Shown: in pieces, positions 7,210-17,221 of the stretch
How positions within the stretch are numbered: position 1 is the first letter of the stretch
Layout: the number at the start of each line of letters is the position of its first letter
Assembly (NCBI RefSeq): GCF_023017105.1
Contig: NZ_JALKEV010000005.1
Coordinates: 62,001-126,000, forward strand
Source of the DNA: Halalkalibacter sp. APA_J-10(15)
GTDB taxonomy: Bacteria; Bacillota; Bacilli; Bacillales; Bacillaceae_D
Direction of reading: 5' to 3'
Length of the DNA: 64,000 nucleotides
Notes under the pieces: model-generated
The model's database searches: none
What the model saw: only the letters and a program-made list of their open reading frames with translations
What the model was told of the DNA's origin: nothing
Program-made: the position numbers and the translations under genes

Positions 7210-8226
7210 ATGGCAACCATATATGATATAGCAAAGAAAACGGGATTTTCTATCACAACTGTATCAAAAGTATTAAATAATTATTCAGATGTTAGTGATA
7301 AAACGAGAAAGAAAATAATAGAAGCTGTAAATGAAGTAGGTTATTATCCAAATTCTAATGCTCGAACACTTACAACGAAAAAATCGTGGACACTTGGTGT
7401 CGTTTTTGTTGAGGATTCAGGAAAAGGGATCGAGCATCCATTTTTTAGTGCGGTTATTGAAAGTTTTAAAAAAAATGTAGAAAAGTCTGGATATGATCTT
7501 TTATTTGCTTCTAATCGAATAGGTCACGAGGAAAAATCGTATTTGGATCACTTTTTATATCGTGGCGTAGACGGAGTTGTTGTTGTATGTTCAATCTTAA
7601 ATGATCCTGATGTGAACAAGCTAGTACAATCGAATATCCCTACCGTTGTCATTGATTTAGACAGTCACGAATCGAGTGTTGTATATAGTGATAATCATTA
7701 TGGGAGTGAACTAGCTGTCGATTACCTTTATTCATTAGGCCATCAAAAGATAGCTCATATTCATGGTGATAAGAGTGAGTTTGCCGGTGTGCAACGTCTA
7801 GAAGGGTATATTAAAGCTATGGATAAGTACCAATTATCATTAAAAGACGAGTATATTGCCGATGGGGGCTACTTTTCATTTGAAGGCGGACAAGAAGCTA
7901 TGCGTGCTCTGCTAAAGTGTGAAGACAAACCAACTGCTGTTTATGTAGCAGGGGATTTAATGGCACTTGGAGCGATAAAGGAGATTCAAAAAGCAAACTT
8001 AAATGTTCCTAAAGACATATCTGTTATCGGGTTTGATGATATACAGATGAGTAAATATATGTCGCCTGCTTTAACAACGATTAGGTAAGATACAAAGTTA
8101 ATTGGGCGAACAGCTGCTAGTTTATTGATTGAGCAAATTAATGATAAGAAAAAGAGAGCAATGTCTGTTAAAATACCAGTATCTTTAATCGAGAGGGAAT
8201 CTTGTAAGCCCTTAAAGAATAATTAA
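7210..8226 (+). pseudogene. LacI-family regulator interrupted by an in-frame stop
   Basis: A LacI-type N-terminus (MATIYDIAKKTGFSITTVSKVLNN, helix-turn-helix plus hinge) leads into a periplasmic-binding-like domain, ending as ...SPALTTIR followed by TAA at 8086-8088. The same frame continues for 45 residues (DTKLIGRTAASLLIEQINDK...) to a second TAA at 8224-8226. Family members read TTIRQ(D/P)...G..A...L at this place, so the stop replaces a Gln codon (CAA to TAA). Intact length would be 338 codons plus stop; the truncated product has 292 residues and lacks the last strands of the effector/dimer domain. It probably once controlled the upstream GH1/ABC genes. A sequencing error is the alternative. 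Confidence 0.85.
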
Positions 8227-8350
8227 ACATGTCCATTTAAATAGTGAGAAGCTGTGAATAAATCATGAAAGGTGAGTAGCACGATCATTTGTGCCTTCCA
8301 CATATGATATGATAATAGTTAGAATATGATAATCACAGAGGTGTTACGTT

Positions 8351-8743
8351 TTGAATCGAACGAAATTATTATTACGATTTTCGGCCGTTTATGCGGTTAT
8401 AGGGGTTTTTATAGGGGGACATATGGCAGGGGCAGGCTCGTATATGTTTAGAGCAATTCATGCTCATATTCTTGTGGTTGGATGGCTTTCGCTGTTTGCG
8501 TTTGCAGCGTTTTATGCTCTATTTAAGATACCAAAGTCATCTAAGCTAGCTGCTGTACATGTGTGGACAGCCTTGATAGGAAGCTTTGGATTGACAGCTG
8601 GGATGTGGGTGTATAACTTTAATCCTGATGAAGTACTTACGCTTATCTTCTATATTATAGGTGGAACCGTTTTGATGGTGAGCTTTGTTGTTTATGCTAT
8701 AATGACATTCGTTTTTGGTGCAGTGTTTAAGGATAATCAGTAG
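8351..8743 (+). CDS. Small four-helix membrane protein, cytochrome c oxidase subunit I-like
   Basis: 130 residues from a TTG start, supported by AGAGGTG at 8337-8343. Four hydrophobic helices are visible. The segment FRAIHAHILVVGWLSLFAFAAFYALF has the His-x-His then Gly-Trp arrangement seen in heme-copper oxidase subunit I/NorB-type helices, and small Bacillaceae proteins of this kind are often annotated as cytochrome c oxidase-like. Whether it binds haem is unknown. It is a single-gene unit, followed by a strong terminator. Confidence 0.7.
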   Translation: MNRTKLLLRFSAVYAVIGVFIGGHMAGAGSYMFRAIHAHILVVGWLSLFAFAAFYALFKIPKSSKLAAVHVWTALIGSFGLTAGMWVYNFNPDEVLTLIFYIIGGTVLMVSFVVYAIMTFVFGAVFKDNQ

Positions 8744-8760
8744 ACATTAGATAGATTAGA

Positions 8761-8785
8761 AAAGAAGCTGGGACATAACTAGCGA
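8761..8785. repeat. 25-bp repeat, copy 1 (inverted copy at 63682-63706)
   Basis: A 25-base sequence containing GCTGGGACATAACTAGCG sits just after the stop of the gene at 8351 and before a terminator hairpin. An exact reverse-complement copy lies at 63682-63706, also at the 3' side of a gene. Related cores (GGCTGGGACAAA at 62447, GGCTGTGACATA at 44908) occur in other intergenic gaps. Confidence 0.7.
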
Positions 8786-8791
8786 ATAGTA

Positions 8792-8830
8792 AGAAAGGTG
8801 AATTTGAGCGAACTCAAATTCACCTTTCTC
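8792..8830. terminator. Bidirectional terminator between converging genes
   Basis: AGAAAGGTGAATTTGAG and its exact complement CTCAAATTCACCTTTCT form a 17-bp stem with a 4-base loop (boundaries within a base or two). It separates the plus-strand membrane protein from the converging glutamate dehydrogenase gene. Confidence 0.85.
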
Positions 8831-8866
8831 TATTTTGCATGTAAATTCTTCTATTAAGAAGTGAAA

Positions 8867-10330
<1,464 letters not shown>

Positions 10331-10371
10331 TTATGCTGAAATGATATAGGATACACGAAATCGATAAACTT

Positions 10372-10388
10372 AATCTCGATTTGAGATT
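10372..10388. promoter_or_regulatory. LysR-type dyad upstream of gdhA
   Basis: AATCTC and GAGATT flank five bases, giving a T-N11-A LysR box. GltC of B. subtilis is known to act at ATCTC/GAGAT-type dyads; spacing here differs, so binding by the neighbouring GltC-like protein is only inferred. Confidence 0.4.
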
Positions 10389-10502
10389 GATTATGAGAGG
10401 TTAGTTACTTCATGTTTTGGGGTTGAATCAGTAATGAAAGCCTGTTTATAAGGGTTTTAGTGGTTTTTTTATAGAAGCTAATACGATGAGTAGTGTTTCA
10501 TG

Positions 10503-10538
10503 AATATCTCAAAAGAGGAAATAATCTTTTGAGATATT
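10503..10538 (-). terminator. Hairpin after small minus-strand genes
   Basis: AATATCTCAAAAG (10503-10515) and CTTTTGAGATATT (10526-10538) form a perfect 13-bp stem 11 bases beyond the stop of the 51-residue gene. No clear U tract follows on the minus strand, so it may be a terminator or a 3' stabilising structure. Confidence 0.5.
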
Positions 10539-10548
10539 CGCGTATAAT

Positions 10549-10704
10549 TTAATATTTTCCGCCATAAACAATTTTATATCGGGCACTATACTTTTTATTC
10601 ACTTCTTCAATTTTTTGTTGGAGTTTTTCTTCTAAAAGAATCGGTTTCACATATTCCTCCTGGATAATTTCTTTTTGCCAATTGCTCCATTCTTTATTAG
10701 ACAT
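10549..10704 (-). CDS. Small charged protein of unknown function (51 aa)
   Basis: ATG at 10704 preceded by AAAGGATG gives a 51-residue protein beginning MSNKEWSNWQKEIIQEEY and ending KYSARYKIVYGGKY. It is rich in Lys and Glu, with a probable amphipathic helix in the middle (LLEEKLQQKIEEVNKKY). No family recognised. A strong hairpin follows its stop, and its start overlaps the end of another small frame (10697-10882) by eight bases, supporting a two-gene unit. Confidence 0.55.
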   Translation of the reverse strand: MSNKEWSNWQKEIIQEEYVKPILLEEKLQQKIEEVNKKYSARYKIVYGGKY

Positions 10705-10882
10705 CTTGAATCATCCTTTCGTAAGTCAGTGATTTGTTAAAGTTATATACTTGAATTAATTGTTGATTTTTACAATATTGAATGTCATGATAGAAGAGAA
10801 AAATATTTGAATACTCAGTATATTGGGAATATTCTAATTTATATAGTTGCAGATTTATTTCAAAAATGACTTTGTTTTTCAC
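10697..10882 (-). CDS. Possible small protein (61 aa), overlaps next small gene
   Basis: A GTG-started frame of 61 residues (MKNKVIFEINLQLYKLEY... SLTYERMIQDV), rich in Tyr, Gln and Asn. Its stop lies within the start of the 51-residue gene (ATGTCTAA overlap), an arrangement typical of translational coupling. The ribosome binding site is weak and no family is recognised, so it is a candidate only. Confidence 0.35.
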   Translation of the reverse strand: MKNKVIFEINLQLYKLEYSQYTEYSNIFLFYHDIQYCKNQQLIQVYNFNKSLTYERMIQDV

Positions 10883-11001
10883 TCTACGAAAAAAGTAACT
10901 GTATTTGACTTGATATGCATATTCTATAACTGAGTAAACAATCTAATCAATATAAATAAAAGATAAGATCAATGCCTTTGTGATATGAAAGAGGGATAAA
11001 G

Positions 11002-11901
11002 ATGGAATTAAGACAGCTTAAGTATTTCATGGAAGTGGCAAAAAGAGAGCATATGACGGAGGCAGCTGAAGCACTTCATGTTGCTCAATCAGCAGTAAGT
11101 AGGCAAATAGGTAATTTGGAGGATGAACTTGGTGTGGACTTGTTTGTTCGTCAAGGAAGACGTGTGAAATTGACACCGCTCGGTCGTATTTTTCTTGAAC
11201 GTACGACGGAAGCGATGAAATTAATTGAAAGTGCAAAGAGAGAAGTAGAGGAACATTTAGAACCTGAAAAAGGTACGGTTAGAATTACATTTCCAATTAG
11301 TATGGCCGCATTTACGTTACCTACTGCGATATCACGATTTCGTCAAGACTATCCTAAAGCTAAGTTTCAATTAAAGCAGGGGATCTATTATAACTTAATT
11401 GAAGATGTGGTAAATGGTGAATACAATATGGCACTCTTAGCCCCTGTGCCGGAAGATGATCCACGTGTTGAGGGATACACATTATTTAGAGAAGAAGTTG
11501 TGGCTATTGTACCGAAAACGCACCGACTGTCAAAAAATAACGAATTATCGTTAAAGCAATTAGAGGGTGAACCATTTGTTGTCTTACCTGAAGGAATGTA
11601 TTTTCGTGAGCTTGTCATTCAAGCTTGCTTAGATCAGGGTTATTATCCGAATATTTCGTTTGAAGGTGATGACGTTGATGCACTTAAAGGTTTAGCATCT
11701 GCAGGGTTAGGGATTACATTGCTACCAGAGGTAACAGTAATGGATAATGTTCCACATAATACTGTTAAGATAAGGATTAGAGATCCGAAAGTTATTCGAA
11801 CAGTAGGTGTTATTACACCAAAGGGGAGGGAATTGCTGCCTACTGAACGGTTATTTTTACAATTTTTAAAGGAGTTTTTTGAAAATACAGTAAACGTTTG
11901 A
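11002..11901 (+). CDS. LysR family regulator, GltC-like
   Basis: 299 residues. The N-terminal winged helix is MELRQLKYFMEVAKREHMTEAAEALHVAQSAVSRQIGNLEDELGV, very like B. subtilis GltC, which activates glutamate synthase (gltAB) and is restrained by glutamate dehydrogenase. The effector domain follows from about residue 90. Here it is divergent from gdhA across 760 bases that hold a LysR-type dyad, and 64 bases upstream of a sulfhydrylase gene in the same orientation. Likely targets are gdhA, the downstream sulphur gene, or a gltAB operon elsewhere; similarity was judged by eye. Confidence 0.85.
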   Translation: MELRQLKYFMEVAKREHMTEAAEALHVAQSAVSRQIGNLEDELGVDLFVRQGRRVKLTPLGRIFLERTTEAMKLIESAKREVEEHLEPEKGTVRITFPISMAAFTLPTAISRFRQDYPKAKFQLKQGIYYNLIEDVVNGEYNMALLAPVPEDDPRVEGYTLFREEVVAIVPKTHRLSKNNELSLKQLEGEPFVVLPEGMYFRELVIQACLDQGYYPNISFEGDDVDALKGLASAGLGITLLPEVTVMDNVPHNTVKIRIRDPKVIRTVGVITPKGRELLPTERLFLQFLKEFFENTVNV

Positions 11902-11926
11902 TTTATTTAATGGTAGAATAGATTAG

Positions 11927-13252
<1,326 letters not shown>

Positions 13253-13268
13253 TATATAGTTTACGAAG

Positions 13269-13303
13269 AAACACAAGAGGCTGATGCTCCTTGTGTTTTT
13301 TTG
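13269..13303 (+). terminator. Terminator after metY
   Basis: AACACAAG... pairs with CCTTGTGTT followed by TTTTTT. Confidence 0.8.
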
Positions 13304-13425
13304 ATTTGTTCATATCAGCGCTTCCATTACTCAAAATGTCTCTTGCATGCATAGGATGCTATGAGGGTTGTATATGAAAAAAAGGTCCCCTCGTAAGCAT
13401 TATATTTTGATGATAAGGGGGAGAT

Positions 13426-14310
13426 ATGATGGGTGTATTTGATGGGTATCGTATTACGAGTGGGTTTGGCTGGAGAATTCATCCGATTCGTGGTGGAAGA
13501 GAATGGCATACGGGAATTGATCTTGTGAAGGCACATCAAGCTCCTATTGAAGCATTTACTGAAGGTCAGGTTCTATTTGCAGGGATGGGTCAAAGTGGTT
13601 CAGGGTTTGGCGGTTATGGAAATGTTGTTTTAGTAAGGGATAAAAATAATCGTGGCCAAGTTTATGCACATTTAGATCGTGTTTTAGTAAGAGTTGGACA
13701 AACGGTTCACAGAGATCAAGTGATCGGTAGGCAGGGCGCAACTGGAACTGTTACCGGGTCTCATCTTCATTATGAAGTAAGAAAAAGAGCGGAATCTTCC
13801 CCTCCTTACGGCTGGAGAGCGAATCGTGTGAACAATTGCTTAGATCCTACAGAATATTTACAGCGCTATTATCAAACGACACAGAATACGAGTAGATTAC
13901 TTTCACGAAAACACCAGCGGACAGGACCAGCCGTTCGAAAAATCCAGAATCAATTACTTGCGGTAGGAGAATCATTGCCGAGGTTTGGAGCTGATGGAAC
14001 CTTTGGAGTAGAAACGGAACGGGCAGTGCGATCATTTCAGTTGAAAAGAGGGGTTAAAGTAGATGGTATTGTTGGTCCAAAAACTCGAGCTGAGTTAGCA
14101 CAAGTACTGCCTATTTACAGAAGATTAATTCAATTACAAAGACCCTATTTGAGAGGACAAGATATCCGAGCTGTTCAACGAGTGGTTGGGACAAAGGCTG
14201 ATTCAATTTATGGACCTATGACGACCAATGCAGTTAGAAGGTACCAAGAGCAAAATCAGTTAACCATAGATGGTATGGTTGGTCCACGAACGTGGGGACA
14301 TATGTTTTAG
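13426..14310 (+). CDS. M23 metallopeptidase with two peptidoglycan-binding repeats
   Basis: 294 residues. Residues 1-145 are an M23 (LytM-type) domain with HTGID (zinc ligands His and Asp) and SHLHYEVR (the HxH motif). Two PG_binding_1 repeats follow, about 165-225 (VRKIQNQLLAVGESLPRFGADGTFG.. then GPKTRAEL) and about 238-294 (DIRAVQRVVG..GPMTTNAVRRYQ, GPRTWGHMF). It would cut peptide bridges in peptidoglycan. No signal peptide or membrane segment is present, unusual for a housekeeping wall enzyme and more like a phage or spore-associated lysin. AAGGGGGAG precedes the ATG pair at 13426/13429. Confidence 0.88.
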   Translation: MMGVFDGYRITSGFGWRIHPIRGGREWHTGIDLVKAHQAPIEAFTEGQVLFAGMGQSGSGFGGYGNVVLVRDKNNRGQVYAHLDRVLVRVGQTVHRDQVIGRQGATGTVTGSHLHYEVRKRAESSPPYGWRANRVNNCLDPTEYLQRYYQTTQNTSRLLSRKHQRTGPAVRKIQNQLLAVGESLPRFGADGTFGVETERAVRSFQLKRGVKVDGIVGPKTRAELAQVLPIYRRLIQLQRPYLRGQDIRAVQRVVGTKADSIYGPMTTNAVRRYQEQNQLTIDGMVGPRTWGHMF

Positions 14311-14345
14311 GGTTTTATAGGTTAATAGATCGAGTGCTTAGACAG

Positions 14346-14386
14346 TCATAGTAAGGTTTTGCTGAATCTTACTATGATGTTTTTTC
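14346..14386 (+). terminator. Terminator after M23 peptidase gene
   Basis: CATAGTAAG (14347-14355) pairs with CTTACTATG (14368-14376), followed by ATGTTTTTTC. Confidence 0.75.
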
Positions 14387-14387
14387 T

Positions 14388-14582
14388 ATGCCCAATGGGA
14401 TTCATTCTGCTAATACACAAAAGGTAGAAGAAATTGAATTACAAATGGTCAAATAGCGGAATGTGGATCCAGAAGGCTCGTTATTTAAATGTATCAGCTA
14501 TGGAACGGCTTTCAAACATGCGAGAGCTATACAGCTGTTCTTATCAAAATATGAAATTTCCATAGAAGTATTTGATATTTAA
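14388..14582 (+). other. Possible broken small reading frame
   Basis: In one frame, ATG at 14388 leads through 22 codons to a TAG at 14454-14456, then 41 further sense codons (starting RNVDPEGSLFKCISYGTAF) to TAA at 14582. The second part reads like genuine protein sequence. It may be a decayed gene, but no homologue was recognised and no ribosome binding site is obvious. Confidence 0.2.
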
Positions 14583-14587
14583 ATTAC

Positions 14588-14605
14588 ATTGAAAACGCTT
14601 TATTA
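14588..14605. promoter_or_regulatory. cre-type site upstream of ganB
   Basis: CATTGAAAACGCTTTATT fits the catabolite responsive element pattern TGNAANCGNWNNCW closely. It lies about 50 bases before the galactanase start, consistent with CcpA control. Confidence 0.6.
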
Positions 14606-14653
14606 TTAACCTTGTGAACTTAGTTAAAATATTTTATGAAGGGGGAAGGTAAA

Positions 14654-17035
14654 GTGAATAAGAAAAACGCAGGAATGTACCGCATGTTAGTAGCTATTAT
14701 AACTGTGTGTACAGTAGGAATTGTCTTTGCATTAACGACGAGTGCACAGTCATTTGTTCAAAATGGTAGCTTTGAACAAGATTTAGAAGGCTGGGTGACG
14801 AACGGAAGTGAAGCTATTACGACTCCGGAAAACGATTGGTTGCCTGACAATGGAGGAGATAAATTATTAAACTATTGGAGTGAAGAATCTTACGAAGCAG
14901 ATACATACCAAGTGATTACTGGGCTTGAGGATGGACAGTACGAATTAAAGGCTTGGTTTGCTAATAGTGGAACCGTTGAAAGCAGTGTAATGTATGCTGT
15001 TAGTGGCGAAGAGCTAGAGATCGAAATACCGACTACAGGTGAATGGCAAGAAATGTCTTTAGAAGTAGAGGTAGAAGCTGGGGAAGTAACGGTTGGATTT
15101 TATTCAAATGCACATGCCGGTGCATGGCTAGGGGTTGATCTTGTATCATTAGAGAAGCTAGAAGGTGAGAATGTGCGTGATGATTTCATCAATGGTGTTG
15201 ACATTTCAACATTAACAAAGGTTGAAGACAATGGAGGTACCTTCTATGATCAAGGTGTCCAAGCTGATCCAGTTGAAATTCTAGCAAGCTATGGAGCAAA
15301 TTATGCTCGCTTGAAAATTTGGGAAGATCCTCTTGATGGTGACGGTTATAATGGGTTAGACGATACGATTATGAAAGCCAAGCGAATTCAAGAGCATGGT
15401 ATGAAGTTTTTATTAAACTTCCATTACTCTGATTTTTGGGCTGATCCTGGTCGTCAAGATAAGCCGAGAGCTTGGGAAGAATACTCTTTTGACGAATTAG
15501 TTGATGCTGTATACGACCACACGGCTGAGACGATAAATGCGTTACAAGCAGAAGGTATTACACCTGATATGATTCAAATTGGGAATGAAATTCGTCCAGG
15601 AATGCTGTTTCCAGACGGGAATATTGCTGAAAACGGCTTTTCTAATTTAGCTACTTTAGTTAATTCAGGAATTCAAGCTGTACGTGACCATGCTGGAGAC
15701 GATGTGGATATTATGCTCCACCTTGATCAAGGCGGTGATAATAGTGCGTATCGTTGGTGGTTTGACGGTATTATTGATGCTGGTGTGACCGATTTCCAAG
15801 TAATTGGGGCATCTTATTATCCATATTGGCATGGTACATTAAATGATTTACAAGAAAATTTAAATGATGTGAGTGATCGTTATGATCGTGATGTGATTGT
15901 TGTCGAAACGTCGTATGCGTTTACATTAAAAGATCAAGATGGTCATCCGAATGTATTTGGAAGTGCTGAGGAAAGTATTTCAGGCTATCCGGCAACGATA
16001 GAAGGTCAAGCAAGATTTTTATACGATGTTATGCAAGTTGTGAAAAATGTTCCGAATGATCGAGGTATTGGTGTCTTTTATTGGGAGCCTGCGTGGTTAG
16101 GTGTTGAAGGGGCTGGCTGGAGAGCTGGAGAAGGAAATGGCTGGGAGAATCAAGCGATGTTTGATTTTGACGGTGAAGCGATTCAAGAATCATTGAGCGT
16201 TTTCTCAGGGGCTATTCCTCCTATTCCTGAACCGAGGGAAGAAGATGATGGTACAGATCCAACGTTAGAAGGGCTAGAGTTATTTTCGTATCAAAAGCCA
16301 ACAAATGCATCGAGTAGTGAAGGCTTTGGTGGTGGGAAAGATAATGCACCTGAAAATGCAGTAGATGGTGATGAATATACTTCATGGGGAACAGATGAAG
16401 GCACCGGTGCTTGGTGGTATGTTGATCTTGAAGAAAGTGTATCAATTGAACGTGTAATGATTCACTTTTGGGATGGAGTTGCTCAATTTGAATTAGAAGC
16501 ATCAGACGATGGAGAGGAATATCGTTCACTAGGAGTCATTGATGTCGATTCTTCTCAAGTTGATTTATCGTTTGAAGGTGAACAAGCCAGGTATTTACGT
16601 GTCGTTATTACGAATTCAACTAGTAACTGGGTTGGGTTTATGGAATTTAAAGCGTATGGGTTAGAAAAATCTTCTGATGACGAAAACGAAGGAAACGAAG
16701 GAAATGAAGGAAACGAAGGAAACGAAGGAAATGAAGGAAACGAAGGAAACGAAGGAAACGAAGGAAACGAAGGAAATGAAGGAAACGAAGGAAACGAAGG
16801 AAACGAAGGAAACGAAGGAAACGAAGGAAATGAAGGAAATGAAGGAAATGAAGGAACCGGAGCAACGAATGGAATAGATAAGAATGACAATAGTACAGGT
16901 GTTGATTCAACATCAAAAGGAGATGAACTCCCTAATACGGCAAGCTCTGTATTCAATCTAATGTTAGCGGGTTTAATCTTGCTAATAATAGGAGCAATAT
17001 GTTATCACAGGGGAAGAACAGTTAAATCAGTTTAA
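14654..17035 (+). CDS. ganB: Cell-wall-anchored GH53 endo-beta-1,4-galactanase
   Basis: 793 residues from GTG at 14654, placed by AAGGGGGAAGG at 14638-14648 (the ATG at 14636 overlaps it). Order: signal peptide with likely cleavage after residue 31 (TTSA|QS); a beta-sandwich carbohydrate-binding region about 35-168 (position typical of CBM61); GH53 catalytic domain about 178-535 with acid/base Glu312 in IQIGNEI and nucleophile Glu418 in VVETSY; an F5/8 type C (CBM32-like) module about 555-675; 19 perfect Asn-Glu-Gly repeats at 678-734; sortase motif LPNTA at 759-763; membrane helix and basic tail. It would cut beta-1,4-galactan side chains of pectin at the cell surface, feeding the ganSPQ importer downstream. 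Anchoring is unusual: known Bacillus GanB is secreted. Confidence 0.93.
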   Translation: MNKKNAGMYRMLVAIITVCTVGIVFALTTSAQSFVQNGSFEQDLEGWVTNGSEAITTPENDWLPDNGGDKLLNYWSEESYEADTYQVITGLEDGQYELKAWFANSGTVESSVMYAVSGEELEIEIPTTGEWQEMSLEVEVEAGEVTVGFYSNAHAGAWLGVDLVSLEKLEGENVRDDFINGVDISTLTKVEDNGGTFYDQGVQADPVEILASYGANYARLKIWEDPLDGDGYNGLDDTIMKAKRIQEHGMKFLLNFHYSDFWADPGRQDKPRAWEEYSFDELVDAVYDHTAETINALQAEGITPDMIQIGNEIRPGMLFPDGNIAENGFSNLATLVNSGIQAVRDHAGDDVDIMLHLDQGGDNSAYRWWFDGIIDAGVTDFQVIGASYYPYWHGTLNDLQENLNDVSDRYDRDVIVVETSYAFTLKDQDGHPNVFGSAEESISGYPATIEGQARFLYDVMQVVKNVPNDRGIGVFYWEPAWLGVEGAGWRAGEGNGWENQAMFDFDGEAIQESLSVFSGAIPPIPEPREEDDGTDPTLEGLELFSYQKPTNASSSEGFGGGKDNAPENAVDGDEYTSWGTDEGTGAWWYVDLEESVSIERVMIHFWDGVAQFELEASDDGEEYRSLGVIDVDSSQVDLSFEGEQARYLRVVITNSTSNWVGFMEFKAYGLEKSSDDENEGNEGNEGNEGNEGNEGNEGNEGNEGNEGNEGNEGNEGNEGNEGNEGNEGNEGNEGTGATNGIDKNDNSTGVDSTSKGDELPNTASSVFNLMLAGLILLIIGAICYHRGRTVKSV
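16685..16855 (+). repeat. 19 tandem 9-bp repeats encoding Asn-Glu-Gly
   Basis: Units of AAC/AAT-GAAGGA repeat 19 times without interruption, varying only at the Asn third base. They encode the acidic wall-spanning linker of the galactanase. Slippage could change the copy number between strains. Confidence 0.95.
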
Positions 17036-17040
17036 TAGAT

Positions 17041-17077
17041 AAAGCACATTAAGCTTCGGTAGCTTAGTGTGCTTTTT
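17041..17077 (+). terminator. Terminator after ganB
   Basis: AAAGCACATTAAGC pairs with GCTTAGTGTGCTTT (one G-U) followed by a T tract. Confidence 0.85.
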
Positions 17078-17103
17078 TAGATGATTGAAAGATATGTAAT
17101 CAG

Positions 17104-17126
17104 GGAACGTTCTCATAGTGTATACT
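17104..17126 (+). promoter_or_regulatory. Palindrome and -10 box upstream of AraC gene
   Basis: GGAACGTTCTCATA at 17104-17117 contains the palindrome GAACGTTC and is followed by TATACT at 17121-17126, a good -10 element. The 12-base string AACGTTCTCATA recurs inside the promoter at 36551-36579, suggesting a shared regulator such as CcpA. Confidence 0.4.
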
Positions 17127-17221
17127 AAAGGTTAAACATTGTGTACACGTACATTTAGGAGAATACTGAAAAGTTACAAAGTAAACAATTTCAGTAACCT
17201 TACATAGATAAGGAGGCTTGT

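Noticed and set aside
16685-16855. CRISPR-like tandem repeats
   Set aside because: Units are 9 bases, contiguous, without spacers, and in frame with a coding linker.
16677-16877. Plus-strand frame of Lys-Glu-Thr repeats
   Set aside because: Shifted reading of the same 9-bp tandem repeat inside the galactanase gene.
16555-16956. Minus-strand frame of repeated Phe-Pro-Ser
   Set aside because: It is the antisense of the Asn-Glu-Gly linker repeat in the galactanase gene; no ribosome binding site or domain.
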